Numbered from the stretch's first letter, positions 34,277-43,055 are shown. The stretch is 64,000 nucleotides of DNA from Neoroseomonas soli (GCF_018129065.1 NZ_JAAEDM010000011.1:1-64000), one strand, 5' to 3'. Notes: generated by a model not told the origin, from the letters alone. Numbers and translations are program-made.

Positions 34277-35554
34277 ATGACCGGCGCCATGCTCACGGTG
34301 ATGCTGGTGCTGTTCGCGGCCAGCATCCCGGTCGCGATCGCCATCGGCATCGCCGCCATCGTCGGCATCGCCGGCTTCACCTCCTTCCCGCTGATCGTCG
34401 CGGCGCAGCAGTTGTTCGTCGCGCTGGACAAGTTCCCGCTCGCGGCGATCCCGTTCTTCATCCTGGCGGGCAACCTGATGGATGTCGGCGGCATCTCCCG
34501 CCGGCTGGTGGAATTCGCGCGCTCGATCGTGGGCGGCGTCCAGGGCGGGCTGCCGGCGACCTGCGTCGTCACCTGCATGATCTTCGCGGCGATCAGCGGG
34601 TCCTCGGTCGCGACCACCTTCGCGATCGGCGCGATCATGATCCCGGCGCTGGTGAAGGCGGGCTATCCGGTCGGCTTCGCGGCCGCATTGCAGGCGACGG
34701 CAGCGGAACTGGGCGTCATCATCCCGCCGTCGATCCCGATGATCCTCTACGGCGTCACCACGCAGACCTCGATCCCGGAACTGTTCATCGCCGGCTTCGG
34801 GCCGGGCTTCGTCATCGGCGGGGCGCTGATCGTCACCGTGCTGGTGTGGTGCCGCATCATGGGCTGGGGCAAGCAGGACGGCGAGAACCGCCTGCCCTTC
34901 CTGCGTGCCCTGCGCGAGGCGGTCTTCGCGCTGGTCATGCCCGTGATCGTGCTGGGCGGCATCTACGGCGGCGTCACCACGCCGACCGAGGCCTCGGTCG
35001 TCGCCGTGGTCTATGCGCTCATCGTGGGCATGTTCCTGCACCGGGAGATCGGGCTGCGGGACCTGTTCCCGATCTTCCGCAGGTCGGTGATGTCGTCCGC
35101 CGTCATCATGTTCATCATCGCCTGCGCGGCGCTGTTCTCCTGGCTGCTCAACCGGCAGAACGTGCCCGACGCAGCGGCGGCGTGGCTCACCACGTCCTTC
35201 GACACGGCGGGGATGTACCTGCTGGTGGTGAACCTGTTCCTCTTCGTCGTCGGCATGTTCGTGGAGACCTCGGCCTCCATCATCGTGCTGGCGCCGATCC
35301 TGCAGGAGGCGGCGCAGCGACTCGGCATCGACGGCGTGCATTTCGGCACGGTGATGGTGGTGAACCTGGCGCTCGGCATGATCACGCCGCCCTTCGGCGT
35401 GAACCTGTTCGCCGCGGCGCAGGTGGCGGGGTGCAGCATCGACAGGATGATGAAGTACCTCGTGGTCTTCATCGCGGTGGTCTTCGCCTGCCTGATGGTC
35501 ATCACCTACGTCCCGGCCATCACGCTGACGCTGCCGCAGATGGTGTTCCGGTGA
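34277..35554 (+). CDS. dctM: TRAP transporter large permease (DctM)
   Basis: A 425-aa, roughly twelve-helix transport subunit. Signature runs: FPLAAIPFFILAGNLMDVGG, GSSVATTFAIGAIMIPALV, ELGVIIPPSIPMILYG and LGMITPPFGVNLFAA, all typical of DctM. It carries the sodium-coupled transport step with DctQ, using substrate delivered by DctP. Its stop overlaps the GTG start of the AlkA-type glycosylase as GTGA, so the repair gene is translationally coupled to this transporter. Confidence 0.95.
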   Translation: MTGAMLTVMLVLFAASIPVAIAIGIAAIVGIAGFTSFPLIVAAQQLFVALDKFPLAAIPFFILAGNLMDVGGISRRLVEFARSIVGGVQGGLPATCVVTCMIFAAISGSSVATTFAIGAIMIPALVKAGYPVGFAAALQATAAELGVIIPPSIPMILYGVTTQTSIPELFIAGFGPGFVIGGALIVTVLVWCRIMGWGKQDGENRLPFLRALREAVFALVMPVIVLGGIYGGVTTPTEASVVAVVYALIVGMFLHREIGLRDLFPIFRRSVMSSAVIMFIIACAALFSWLLNRQNVPDAAAAWLTTSFDTAGMYLLVVNLFLFVVGMFVETSASIIVLAPILQEAAQRLGIDGVHFGTVMVVNLALGMITPPFGVNLFAAAQVAGCSIDRMMKYLVVFIAVVFACLMVITYVPAITLTLPQMVFR

Positions 35555-36198
35555 GCCTCGGCACGCCAGAGGCGCTGAAGCACCTGCGGCGAGATCCCGT
35601 GCTGAAGGGCGTGCTCCGCCAGGTCGGGCCCTTCACCATGAAGCCGGCGCGGCGCCAGCCCTATGAGGCGCTGGTCCGCGCCATCGCCCACCAGCAGGTG
35701 CATGGACGGGCGGCGGAGGCGATCCTCGGCCGCTTCCTGGGCTGCTGCGCGTGCGAGGGGTTTCCCTCGCCGGAAGCGGTGCTCTCCCTGACGCCGGAGG
35801 CGATGCGCGCCTGCGGGCTTTCGGCGAACAAGGTGCTCGCCATCCGCGACATCGCGGAGAAGGCTGCGGCGGGGGTGGTGCCGACGCGGGCAGCGGCGCG
35901 GCGGCTGTCGGATACCGAACTCATCGAGCGCCTCGTCCCACTGCGCGGCGTGGGCCAGTGGACGGTGGAGATGCTGCTGATCTTCACCCTCGGCCGTGCC
36001 GACGTGCTGCCGGTGGACGATTTCGGGGTGCGGGAGGGGTATCGCGTCGCCGCCGGCCTCGAGGAACAGCCCAAGCCCAAGGCGCTGCGGGAGATCGGCG
36101 AGGCCTGGGCGCCGTTCCGCACCACGGCGGCCTGGTATCTCTGGCGCGCGGCGGACCTGCACAAGGAAGGGCGCTTCCGGCAGCCCAAGGCGATCTGA
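35551..36198 (+). CDS. DNA-3-methyladenine glycosylase II (AlkA/HhH-GPD type)
   Basis: A 215-aa base-excision glycosylase. The helix-hairpin-helix motif LRGVGQWTVEMLL and the catalytic Asp in ADVLPVDDFGVREG are at the expected spacing; YEALVRAIAHQQVHGRAAEAI is the usual N-terminal helical signature. GTG start within GTGA of dctM. It lacks the N-terminal AlkA domain and is therefore of the short, yeast Mag1-like size. Removes alkylated purines in the cytosol. The coupling to a TRAP permease is unexpected and may simply reflect compact gene packing. Confidence 0.92.
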   Translation: MSLGTPEALKHLRRDPVLKGVLRQVGPFTMKPARRQPYEALVRAIAHQQVHGRAAEAILGRFLGCCACEGFPSPEAVLSLTPEAMRACGLSANKVLAIRDIAEKAAAGVVPTRAAARRLSDTELIERLVPLRGVGQWTVEMLLIFTLGRADVLPVDDFGVREGYRVAAGLEEQPKPKALREIGEAWAPFRTTAAWYLWRAADLHKEGRFRQPKAI

Positions 36199-36247
36199 GC
36201 CAGGATCGCGCCGCAGCGGCGCCACGATCGGGTGCAGGATACGCCGC

Positions 36248-37114
36248 ATGATCGGACGGCGCGGCGTCTTCCTCGGTGCGGGCGGGCTGGCGGCGGTGGG
36301 CGGCGGGCTCGGCGCCTATGGCTTCGGCGTGGAGCCATTCCTGCGACTGGCGGTGCAGCGGCATGCCTTCACGCCCCCGGGCTGGCCGGCAGGGTTGCGA
36401 TTGAAGGTCGCCGCGCTGTCGGATCTGCACGCCGGTGCACCCCTGATGGATGAGGCCCGCATCGAGCACATCGTCGCCACGGCCAACGCTCTCTCGCCGG
36501 ACCTTGTGCTGCTGGTGGGGGATTTCGGCGCCGCCTCCCGCTTCGTCACGCGCGTGCTGCCGCAACGCGACGTCGCGCGGCGGCTCGGCGCGCTGCGAGC
36601 GCCGCTCGGCGTCTTCGCGGTGAACGGCAACCACGACTGGTGGGAGGACGAGGCCGCCATGGCCCGGCGCGGCGGTTCGACGATGATCGGACGGGCGCTG
36701 GAGGCCTCGGGCATCGCGGTGCTGAGCAACGCGGTGCTGCGCGCGGGGCCGGTGCTGGTTGGCGGGCTCGAATCCTCCTGGGCCTTCCGCGCGGGGCGCG
36801 GGGCGGACGACCTGCCGCGCCTGCTCGACAGTGTGACCGGCGAGACACCGCTGCTGCTGATGGCGCATGAACCGGATGTATTCCCCACGGTGCCGGGACG
36901 GGTGGCCGTGACCTTCTCGGGGCACACCCATGGCGGGCAGGTCCGGGTGCTGGGCTGGTCGCCGCGGATCCCGTCCCGCTACGGCAACCGCTACGCCTGG
37001 GGACATGTTCGGGAAGGCGGGCGGGACCTGGTGGTCTCGGGCGGGCTCGGCATCACGGCCTTGCCGGTGCGGTTCGGGGTGCCGCCGGAGATCACCCTGG
37101 TGGAGATCGGGTAA
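36248..37114 (+). CDS. metallophosphoesterase (YaeI-like, membrane-anchored)
   Basis: A 288-aa calcineurin-like phosphoesterase. An N-terminal hydrophobic segment (RRGVFLGAGGLAAVGGGLGA), possibly a twin-arginine signal anchor, precedes the catalytic domain. Metal-binding motifs in order: SDLHAG, LVGDFG, NGNHDWW, MAHEPD and SGHTHGGQ, covering the five conserved blocks. Close to the YaeI group of UDP-2,3-diacylglucosamine hydrolase-like enzymes; substrate unproven. Ends exactly at a hairpin shared with the convergent hydrolase gene. Confidence 0.92.
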   Translation: MIGRRGVFLGAGGLAAVGGGLGAYGFGVEPFLRLAVQRHAFTPPGWPAGLRLKVAALSDLHAGAPLMDEARIEHIVATANALSPDLVLLVGDFGAASRFVTRVLPQRDVARRLGALRAPLGVFAVNGNHDWWEDEAAMARRGGSTMIGRALEASGIAVLSNAVLRAGPVLVGGLESSWAFRAGRGADDLPRLLDSVTGETPLLLMAHEPDVFPTVPGRVAVTFSGHTHGGQVRVLGWSPRIPSRYGNRYAWGHVREGGRDLVVSGGLGITALPVRFGVPPEITLVEIG

Positions 37115-37135
37115 CGAGGGGGCGGCGCCCCCTCG
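37115..37135. terminator. bidirectional hairpin filling the gap between convergent genes
   Basis: CGAGGGGGC (37115-37123), loop GGC, GCCCCCTCG (37127-37135). The perfect 9-bp stem occupies every base between the TAA of the phosphoesterase and the stop of the alpha/beta hydrolase, so both transcripts end in the same structure. Confidence 0.7.
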
Positions 37136-37903
37136 TCAGTCTTCGGCCAGGAAGGGTTCCAGCAGCGCCAGGAACCCCGCCGGGTTCTCCGCATGCACCC
37201 AATGCCCCGCCCCCGGCACGGTGGCGAAGCGCGCGCGCGGGAAAAGCGTGCGGAACAGAGGATGGTGCTCCGGCTTGATGTAGCCGGAGCGTTCCCCGCC
37301 CATCACCAGCACCGGCCCGTCGTAGCGCGCGCCCGGCGGGACGGAGAAATCCTCGATCACCGGCATGGCGAGGGCGATTTCCGCGAGGCCCAGCCGCCAT
37401 TCCGGCGGGTCGGATTCGAAGCGCAGGTTCTGCAGCAGGAAGCCGCGGATGCCCCCTTCGGGGATGGCGGCGGCGAGCGCGGCGTCGGCCTCCTTGCGCG
37501 TCAGGCCGGGGCGCAGCGGCAGCGCCTGCATCGCGGCGATGTAGCCGCGCAGCGTCGGTGCGTATCGCACCGGGGCGATGTCCGCGACGACCAGGCGCTC
37601 GACGCGCGAGGGATGCGCCAGCGCGAAGGCCATCGCCGCTTTGCCACCCATCGAATGGCCCAGCACCGCGGCGCGCGCGATGCCGGCGGCGTCCAGCGTC
37701 TCGGCGATGTCGGCGGCCATGGCGGCGTAGGTCATCTCCGCTGCGCGCGCGGAGGCGCCATGGTTCCGCAGGTCCGGCGTCAGCACGCGATGGCGCGGGG
37801 CGAGCGCCCGGCGGATCGCGCCCCAGTTCTGCCCGGCGCCGAACAGGCCGTGCAGCAGGATCAGCGGCGGGCCCTCCCCCGCCTCGGTCGAGGCGAGGAT
37901 CAT
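37136..37903 (-). CDS. alpha/beta-fold hydrolase (YbfF-like esterase)
   Basis: A 255-aa hydrolase. Oxyanion-hole motif LLHGLFGAGQNW near residue 17, nucleophile elbow LGHSMGGKAA (S84) and the terminal PGAGHWVHAENP with the catalytic His; the acidic residue is likely in the MGGERSGYI region. This pattern is that of YbfF-type esterases. Its ATG overlaps the end of the DMT permease gene by 4 nt (ATGA), so the two are coupled. Acts on an ester or thioester in the cytosol; substrate unknown. Confidence 0.92.
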   Translation of the reverse strand: MILASTEAGEGPPLILLHGLFGAGQNWGAIRRALAPRHRVLTPDLRNHGASARAAEMTYAAMAADIAETLDAAGIARAAVLGHSMGGKAAMAFALAHPSRVERLVVADIAPVRYAPTLRGYIAAMQALPLRPGLTRKEADAALAAAIPEGGIRGFLLQNLRFESDPPEWRLGLAEIALAMPVIEDFSVPPGARYDGPVLVMGGERSGYIKPEHHPLFRTLFPRARFATVPGAGHWVHAENPAGFLALLEPFLAED

Positions 37904-38757
37904 TCGCGTGCCGCCAGCGCCACCGAGGCGACGATCAGCCCGCCACCCAGCGCCAGGTCCCAGCCGATCCGCTCGCCGAGCCAGAGGGTGCTGACCAGCA
38001 CGCCGAAGGCCGGCACCAGCAGGAAGGCGACCGAGGCCACGGCGCCGGGGAGCCGGCGGCCGACCTCGATCACGCACCATGTCCCGATCGGAGCCACGAT
38101 CAGGCCGATATACAGCATGTAGGGCCAGGAGGGACCGAAGATGCCGCCCTGCGGTTCCAGCACCAGGGCGAAGGGCAGGATCAGCAGCGTCGCCAGCCCG
38201 AAGCACCAGGGCAGCAGCTCGAAGACCGGCGTGCGCGGCGGCCATTTGCGGGTGGCGACGATCGCCAGCGTCCAGAACAGCGCGGCGGCCATCAGCATCA
38301 GGTGGCCGGTGAGCTGCGTGCGGTCCGTCCAGTCCACCGCCCAGGGGCCCGCGAGCGCCGCGACGCCGGCGAGGCCCAGCCCCGCCGCGACCCAGCGGTG
38401 CGCCGGCACCTTCTCCCCCAGCACCAGGACGGAAAGCGGGATCAGCCAATAGGTGACGACCGCCGAGATGATGGCGGTGCGCCCGGCTTCCACCATCGCC
38501 ACCGCGGCATGCGCCAGCACGAAGAAGGCGCCGAGCTGCAGCAGGCCGAGGGCAAGCACGGATGGCATGTCGGCCCGCTTCGGCCGGTGCAGCCGCCCGA
38601 GAGCGGCAAGCAGCAGCGCCGAGACGAGAGCCGCGAGCCCCGCCCGCCCGACCGCGAACCACATCGGCGTGGCGTGCGCGAGCGCCGCCTTGGTCACGGG
38701 CCAGGCGCCGCCAAACAGGAATATGGCGACGATCAGAAGGTGGAAGGCCGAACGCAT
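37900..38757 (-). CDS. DMT-superfamily (EamA) permease
   Basis: A 285-aa membrane protein with about ten helices in two EamA repeats. FGGAWPVTKAALAHATPMWFAVGRAG is replaced here only in short form by FLFGGAWPVTKAAL, an EamA opening; SVLVLGEKVPAHRWVAAGLG and STLWLGERIGWDLALGGGLI are the family GE motifs ending each half. ATG chosen at MRSAFHLLIV; a longer in-frame ATG adds 21 unlikely residues. Probably exports a metabolite. Coupled to the downstream hydrolase by ATGA. Confidence 0.9.
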   Translation of the reverse strand: MRSAFHLLIVAIFLFGGAWPVTKAALAHATPMWFAVGRAGLAALVSALLLAALGRLHRPKRADMPSVLALGLLQLGAFFVLAHAAVAMVEAGRTAIISAVVTYWLIPLSVLVLGEKVPAHRWVAAGLGLAGVAALAGPWAVDWTDRTQLTGHLMLMAAALFWTLAIVATRKWPPRTPVFELLPWCFGLATLLILPFALVLEPQGGIFGPSWPYMLYIGLIVAPIGTWCVIEVGRRLPGAVASVAFLLVPAFGVLVSTLWLGERIGWDLALGGGLIVASVALAARE

Positions 38758-38832
38758 GACGGAGGCGCAGAGGTCCCAGGTGGTGGCACGGACCCGTGTC
38801 GCGACGCGGCCCCGTTTCAATCTTGAGCGGGA

Positions 38833-38849
38833 TTTCCAACTTCTGGAAA
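38833..38849. promoter_or_regulatory. AT-rich hairpin or operator between oxidoreductase and DMT permease
   Basis: TTTCCA (38833-38838), 5-nt spacer, TGGAAA (38844-38849): a perfect inverted repeat that is AT-rich for this genome. It is 20 nt past the stop of the upstream minus-strand gene and about 76 nt before the DMT start, so it could end one transcript or bind a regulator of the other. Confidence 0.35.
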
Positions 38850-38868
38850 GCCGATGTGCGTGACACGT

Positions 38869-40206
38869 TCAGCCGCAGGCGGCAACCATCTCCGCACGCG
38901 TGCGCACCGCATCTATGGAGGCATCGGGCGGGGCGTCAACGGCGGTGACGATCGCGCCTTCCGGCACGTCGCGCGTCAGGCGGATGCCGTGGGCGAGGCC
39001 GATCGGCAGTGCGCCGAGCGCGCGGGAACGGGCGGCCGGGATGCACTTGCCCCAGACGCAGGCGCCGCCCTCGCCGTCCAGCACCACGCCGGCCTTCAGC
39101 GGGCGCTTGGCCACGGCGACCACGTCGCCGCGCCACGAATCGGAGCAGCCGGTCGGCTCCCGCCGCAGCGCCGCGGAGGCGACCGAGACGCCGAGTTCCA
39201 GCCCGATGAAGTGGTAGGGCCGCCACAGCGCGGCGTAGCGGCCGGAAGGATCGGTCGCGACGCCGTACTCGGTGAAGCAGCGGCGGGCGTATTCGGTCTC
39301 GCCCTCGAACACCGCATAGACGCCCCAGCGGAGATTGTCCGGGATCTCGGAACCGTCGCGGCGGACGGAGGAGACGACCTCCACCATGCCTTTGCACGGC
39401 AGGATGCCGCCCTCGTTGTGCGGGCGCAGAATGGCGGGGAGTTCCGAGGTGCCGGCGGGCGGGAAGGCGAGCCCGTCCTCGGGCGGTTCGAGGCCGGTGG
39501 CATTGGCGATGGCCGCCATCTCGATCCCGGACTTCGTGCCGTCGAGGAAGGAATTGAACATCTGCGGGTTCATCCCGCCCGCCTTCGCCTGCTCCGCGCT
39601 CAACCCGTAAAAATCCCAGACGGTGGCGGGCGTGCTGGCGTGGAAATGCGGCAGGTATTTGGTGCCCTTGCCGGCGGCGACGACGTTGAAGCCATCGGCA
39701 CGCAGGGTGTCCACCAACTCGCAGACCAGGGCGGGCTGGTCGCCATAGGCCATGGAATAGACGACGCCGGCCTTCGCGGCCTCGCGTGCCAGCAGAGGGC
39801 CGGCGAGGACATCGGCCTCGACGTTCACCATCACCACGTGCTTGCCGTGGGCGATGGCGGCACGGGCATGGCGCAGGCCGGCGGCGGGATCGCCGGTGCA
39901 TTCCACCACCACCTCGATGCGCGGGTCGGCGATCAGCGCCATGGCGTCCTGCGCCAGGTGGGTGGCGCCGGTCGCGATGGCGTCGTCGAGCGACGCGGCA
40001 TCGTAGGACCCGTCCGGCCAGTGGATGCGGGCGAGCGCGGCACGGGCGCGCGGGATGGACAGGTCGGCGATGCCGGTCACGTGCATCCCTGCCGTGGTGC
40101 GCGCCTGGTGCAGGAACATGGAGCCGAACTTGCCGGCGCCGATCTGGGCGATGCGGATGGGGCGGTCTTCGGCGGCGCGCTTCAGCAGCAGGCGGTGCAG
40201 GTTCAC
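38869..40206 (-). CDS. NAD(P)-dependent oxidoreductase with C-terminal SAF domain
   Basis: A 445-aa protein. Rossmann motif IGAGKFGSM (residues 22-30), then VVVECTGDPAAGLRHA and GKHVVMVNVEADVLAGP as in homoserine-dehydrogenase-like NAD-binding domains. The C-terminal part (RPLKAGVVLDGEGGACVWG, DVPEGAIVTAVDAP) is a SAF domain. Enzymes of this combination are often annotated as Gfo/Idh/MocA-like or, wrongly, as FlgA. The GTG start (VNLHRLLLKRAAE) is preferred because the family usually begins with this sequence, despite a weak ribosome site. Substrate unknown; possibly a branched or sugar acid. Confidence 0.85.
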   Translation of the reverse strand: MNLHRLLLKRAAEDRPIRIAQIGAGKFGSMFLHQARTTAGMHVTGIADLSIPRARAALARIHWPDGSYDAASLDDAIATGATHLAQDAMALIADPRIEVVVECTGDPAAGLRHARAAIAHGKHVVMVNVEADVLAGPLLAREAAKAGVVYSMAYGDQPALVCELVDTLRADGFNVVAAGKGTKYLPHFHASTPATVWDFYGLSAEQAKAGGMNPQMFNSFLDGTKSGIEMAAIANATGLEPPEDGLAFPPAGTSELPAILRPHNEGGILPCKGMVEVVSSVRRDGSEIPDNLRWGVYAVFEGETEYARRCFTEYGVATDPSGRYAALWRPYHFIGLELGVSVASAALRREPTGCSDSWRGDVVAVAKRPLKAGVVLDGEGGACVWGKCIPAARSRALGALPIGLAHGIRLTRDVPEGAIVTAVDAPPDASIDAVRTRAEMVAACG

Positions 40207-40225
40207 GGGGTGCGGAATCCGTCGG

Positions 40226-40411
40226 TCAGGAAGGGGAATGCCAGCGGCGCGGCCCATGGCCGGGCAACTGCCCGCGGCGCAGCAGGACCAACGCGGCGCC
40301 GGCGAGGGCGAGCACCGCTCCGCCCGCTGCGAAAGCCCGCCCGCCGCCACGCGGCAGGCGCGCGACGAGGATGGCGAGCAGCACGGCAGCGGCGAGCAGC
40401 GCGAGGAACAT
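40226..40411 (-). CDS. small membrane protein (61 aa)
   Basis: A 61-residue frame beginning MFLALLAAAVLLAILVARLP with a second hydrophobic stretch (FAAGGAVLALAGAALVLL) and a basic tail. Only 3 nt separate it from the upstream SDR stop, and GGACTGAGAG precedes the ATG, which supports expression. Unrecognised; the evidence is position and hydrophobicity only. Confidence 0.5.
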   Translation of the reverse strand: MFLALLAAAVLLAILVARLPRGGGRAFAAGGAVLALAGAALVLLRRGQLPGHGPRRWHSPS

Positions 40412-40414
40412 CTC

Positions 40415-41155
40415 TCAGTCCATGTAGAGGCCGCCGTTGATGTGCACCGTCTCCCCGGTGACGAAGGCGGCGGCGTCGGAGGCAAGGAAGGCGATGACGG
40501 AGGCGACTTCCTCCGGCGTGCCGAAGCGCTTCATCGGCGTCGCGGTGATCAGCGCCGTGCCGTTCTGCGCCATGATGGCTTCCGTCATCGGCGTTGCGAT
40601 GATGCCCGGCGAGACGCAGTTCGCGCGCACCCCGCGCGGGCTGAGTTCGTGCACCAGGGACCGCGTGAAGCCGAGCACTGCCGCCTTGCAGGCCGCGTAA
40701 TGCGCGTGCCGGACCGAACCGCGATGCCCCGCCATGGAGGCGATGTTCACCACGCTGCCACCCTTGCGCAGCAGCGGCATGGCCGCGCGGCAGGCGTAGA
40801 AGACGCCGTCGAGGTTCACGCCGATGGTGCGCCGCCAGTCCTCATCGGACATCGCGGGCACTTCCTGCTCGACATAGAGGCCCGCGCCGGTGACGAGGAT
40901 GTCGATGCCGCCGAACTCGCGCCCGGCCATGGCGACGGCCTCGTCCACCTCCTCGCGGTCGGTGACGTCCACGCGGGCGGTGAGGATGCGGCCCCCGGCG
41001 GCGGGGAGGGATTTGGCGAATTCCTCGAGCACGGCGGGATCCAGGTCGGTCAGCACCAGATGCGCGCCGAGGCGGCGGAAGAGCGCGGCCGTCGCGCGCG
41101 GGATGCCGCCATTGGCGCCGGTCAGCAGCGCCACCTTGCCGGTCAGGTCGAACAT
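40415..41155 (-). CDS. SDR-family oxidoreductase with altered glycine motif
   Basis: A 246-aa short-chain dehydrogenase. Active-site residues are intact (NIASMAG Ser region, HYAACKAAV Tyr/Lys pair), and TGETVHINGG near the end is normal. The cofactor loop is odd: TGANGGIPRA has Pro19 where the third glycine of TGxxxGxG is expected. That could weaken or change NAD(P) binding, although other residues may compensate. Follows another SDR and a quinone oxidoreductase on the same strand, suggesting a shared pathway of unknown substrate. Confidence 0.9.
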   Translation of the reverse strand: MFDLTGKVALLTGANGGIPRATAALFRRLGAHLVLTDLDPAVLEEFAKSLPAAGGRILTARVDVTDREEVDEAVAMAGREFGGIDILVTGAGLYVEQEVPAMSDEDWRRTIGVNLDGVFYACRAAMPLLRKGGSVVNIASMAGHRGSVRHAHYAACKAAVLGFTRSLVHELSPRGVRANCVSPGIIATPMTEAIMAQNGTALITATPMKRFGTPEEVASVIAFLASDAAAFVTGETVHINGGLYMD

Positions 41156-41230
41156 GCCTTCCCCCTTTCGAAGCCCGTGTGCCGATGACGAAGGGCCAAG
41201 GGCCCGCAGCTTAACCCGGGCAGCGTCGTG

Positions 41231-41968
41231 TCAGGTCATCATCCATCCGCCGGCGACGTCCAGCGTCTGGCCGGTCACGAATTCCGCATCGGGCCCGGTC
41301 AGGAAGCAGACGGCGCGCGCCACTTCCTCCGGCGTGCCGAGGCGGCGCAGGGGCGTCTCGGCCATCACGGCCGCGTTGGTCGCCCCGCCGGCGACGGCGA
41401 CCATCGGCGTCGCGATGCGCCCCGGCGCGATGGCGTTCACGGTGATGCCGTGCGGGCCGAGTTCCCCGGCCAGGTGGCGCGTCAGCCCGATCAGCGCCGC
41501 CTTGGTCGCCGCGTAGTGGCAGGCGACGATGGGTGTGTACGCCTTCCCCGCGATGGAGGACTGGTTGACGATCCGCCCCGACCGGCGCGCGACCATGCCG
41601 GGCGTCAGGCGGCGGATCAGGTTCCAGGCGCCGGTCAGGTTCACCGCGAGCACGCGGTCCCACTCGGCCGGGTCCATCTCCTGCACGGCGGCCGCGCGGC
41701 CATCGTGCTTGGGGCTGATGCCGGCGTTGTTCACCAGGATGTCCACCGGGCCGAGTTCGGCCTCGACCCGCGCGCAGGCGGCGTCCACCGCGGCGCGGTC
41801 TGCGACGTCGCAGAGGATGGCGCCGGCTTCCGCAGCCAGCGCCGGGTCGGCTTCCAGCGCCGCGACCTTCGCGCCGCGAGCAGCCAGTTCCGCCGCGATC
41901 GCCGCGCCGATGCCGCGACCGGCGCCGGTGACGATCGCGACGCGGCCCGCATGCGTCGCGGCGGTCAT
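41231..41968 (-). CDS. SDR-family oxidoreductase
   Basis: A 245-aa short-chain dehydrogenase with intact motifs: TGAGRGIG (residues 14-21), NNAGIS, catalytic Ser in NQSSIAG and HYAATKAAL with the Tyr/Lys pair. ATG at MTAATHAGRVAIV, 2 nt after the stop of the upstream quinone oxidoreductase, so the two are one transcription unit. Probably NAD-dependent oxidation of a secondary alcohol; substrate unknown. Confidence 0.93.
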   Translation of the reverse strand: MTAATHAGRVAIVTGAGRGIGAAIAAELAARGAKVAALEADPALAAEAGAILCDVADRAAVDAACARVEAELGPVDILVNNAGISPKHDGRAAAVQEMDPAEWDRVLAVNLTGAWNLIRRLTPGMVARRSGRIVNQSSIAGKAYTPIVACHYAATKAALIGLTRHLAGELGPHGITVNAIAPGRIATPMVAVAGGATNAAVMAETPLRRLGTPEEVARAVCFLTGPDAEFVTGQTLDVAGGWMMT

Positions 41969-41970
41969 GG

Positions 41971-42978
41971 TCAGGCCGCCACGGTCAGCATGATCTTGCC
42001 GACATGCTTGCTGCTCTCCATCAGGCGATGCGCCTCGGCGGCCTGGGCGAGCGGGAAGGTCTTGTAGATCTCCGGCCCGCACTTGCCCTGGGCCAGCATC
42101 GGCCAGACCTTGGCTTCCAGCGCGGCGGCCAGTTCGCCCTTCTGCGCCGTGGTGCGCGGGCGCATGGTGCTGCCGGTGACGGTCAGGCGCTTCAGCATGA
42201 TCGGCCGCAGGTCGGCCGCATCCGCCTGGTGGCCGCCGAGGAAGGCGATCAGCACCAGCCGCCCGTCCCAGCCGAGGCTGCGCAGGTTCCGCTGGAAATA
42301 GGCGGCGCCGACCATGTCGAGGATGACATCCACGCCCTTGCCGTCGGTCAGGCGCTTCACCTCCTCGGCGAAGTCCTGGGACTTGTAGTTGATCGCGGCG
42401 TCGGCACCGAGGCGCAGGCAGGCCTCGCACTTCGCATCCGTGCCGGCGGTGGCGAAGACCCGTGCGCCGAAGGCCTTGGCGAGCTGGATGGCGGTGACGC
42501 CGATCCCCGAGGTGCCGCCATGGACCAGCACCGTCTCGCCCGCCTGCAACCGGCCATGGCCGAACAGGTTGGCCCAGACGGTGAAATAGGTCTCCGGCAG
42601 GGCCGCGGCGCGAGTCGCATCGTAGCCGGCCGGCCAGGGCAGGGTCTGGGCCTCGGGGGCCGTGCAGTATTCCGCGTAGGCGCCGCCATTGGTCAGGGCG
42701 CAGACCTTGTCGCCGGCCTTGTAGCGCTTCACGGCATCGCCGACCGCGACGACCTCGCCCGAGCATTCCAGGCCGAGGATCGGGCTCGCGCCCGGCGGCG
42801 GCGGATAGGAACCGAGCCGCTGCTGGACATCCGGGCGGTTCACGCCCGTCGCCATGACGCGGATCAACACCTCGTCCGGCTTCGGCGCGGGCAGCGGGCC
42901 GCGGGCGGGGGTCAGCACGTCCGCGCCACCGCCGGCCCCATGGGTGATAAAGGTCATCTCCTGCGGCAAGCCGGTCAT
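41971..42978 (-). CDS. NAD(P)H:quinone oxidoreductase (PIG3/QOR family, MDR superfamily)
   Basis: A 335-aa zinc-free medium-chain dehydrogenase. Family-typical [24 protein letters not shown] opening is present only as short pieces ([22 protein letters not shown]), then [17 protein letters not shown] with the NADPH-binding loop (SGIG) and [16 protein letters not shown]3/TP53I3-like size and start ([14 protein letters not shown]). Reduces quinones or enoyl-type substrates. Heads the SDR operon and is divergent from livK across a long inverted repeat. Confidence 0.92.
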   Translation of the reverse strand: MTGLPQEMTFITHGAGGGADVLTPARGPLPAPKPDEVLIRVMATGVNRPDVQQRLGSYPPPPGASPILGLECSGEVVAVGDAVKRYKAGDKVCALTNGGAYAEYCTAPEAQTLPWPAGYDATRAAALPETYFTVWANLFGHGRLQAGETVLVHGGTSGIGVTAIQLAKAFGARVFATAGTDAKCEACLRLGADAAINYKSQDFAEEVKRLTDGKGVDVILDMVGAAYFQRNLRSLGWDGRLVLIAFLGGHQADAADLRPIMLKRLTVTGSTMRPRTTAQKGELAAALEAKVWPMLAQGKCGPEIYKTFPLAQAAEAHRLMESSKHVGKIMLTVAA

Positions 42979-42997
42979 CGCGTCATTTCCCCTCGAT

Positions 42998-43027
42998 GCG
43001 TCGCGGGGACCATTCTCCCCGCGACGC
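42998..43027. promoter_or_regulatory. perfect 12-bp inverted repeat between qor-like gene and livK
   Basis: GCGTCGCGGGGA (42998-43009), spacer CCATTC, TCCCCGCGACGC (43016-43027). It lies 20 nt upstream of the minus-strand oxidoreductase start and 87 nt upstream of livK. It could be a regulator's dyad operator for both divergent units, or a leader hairpin of the oxidoreductase mRNA. Confidence 0.55.
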
Positions 43028-43055
43028 CCGCGCGTCAAGGCGGCGGGACGGGCTT

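Noticed and set aside
37136-38866. A 576-residue fusion of a permease-region frame with the hydrolase
   Set aside because: The upstream part is out of frame with the DMT permease; the hydrolase starts at 37903 in an ATGA overlap.
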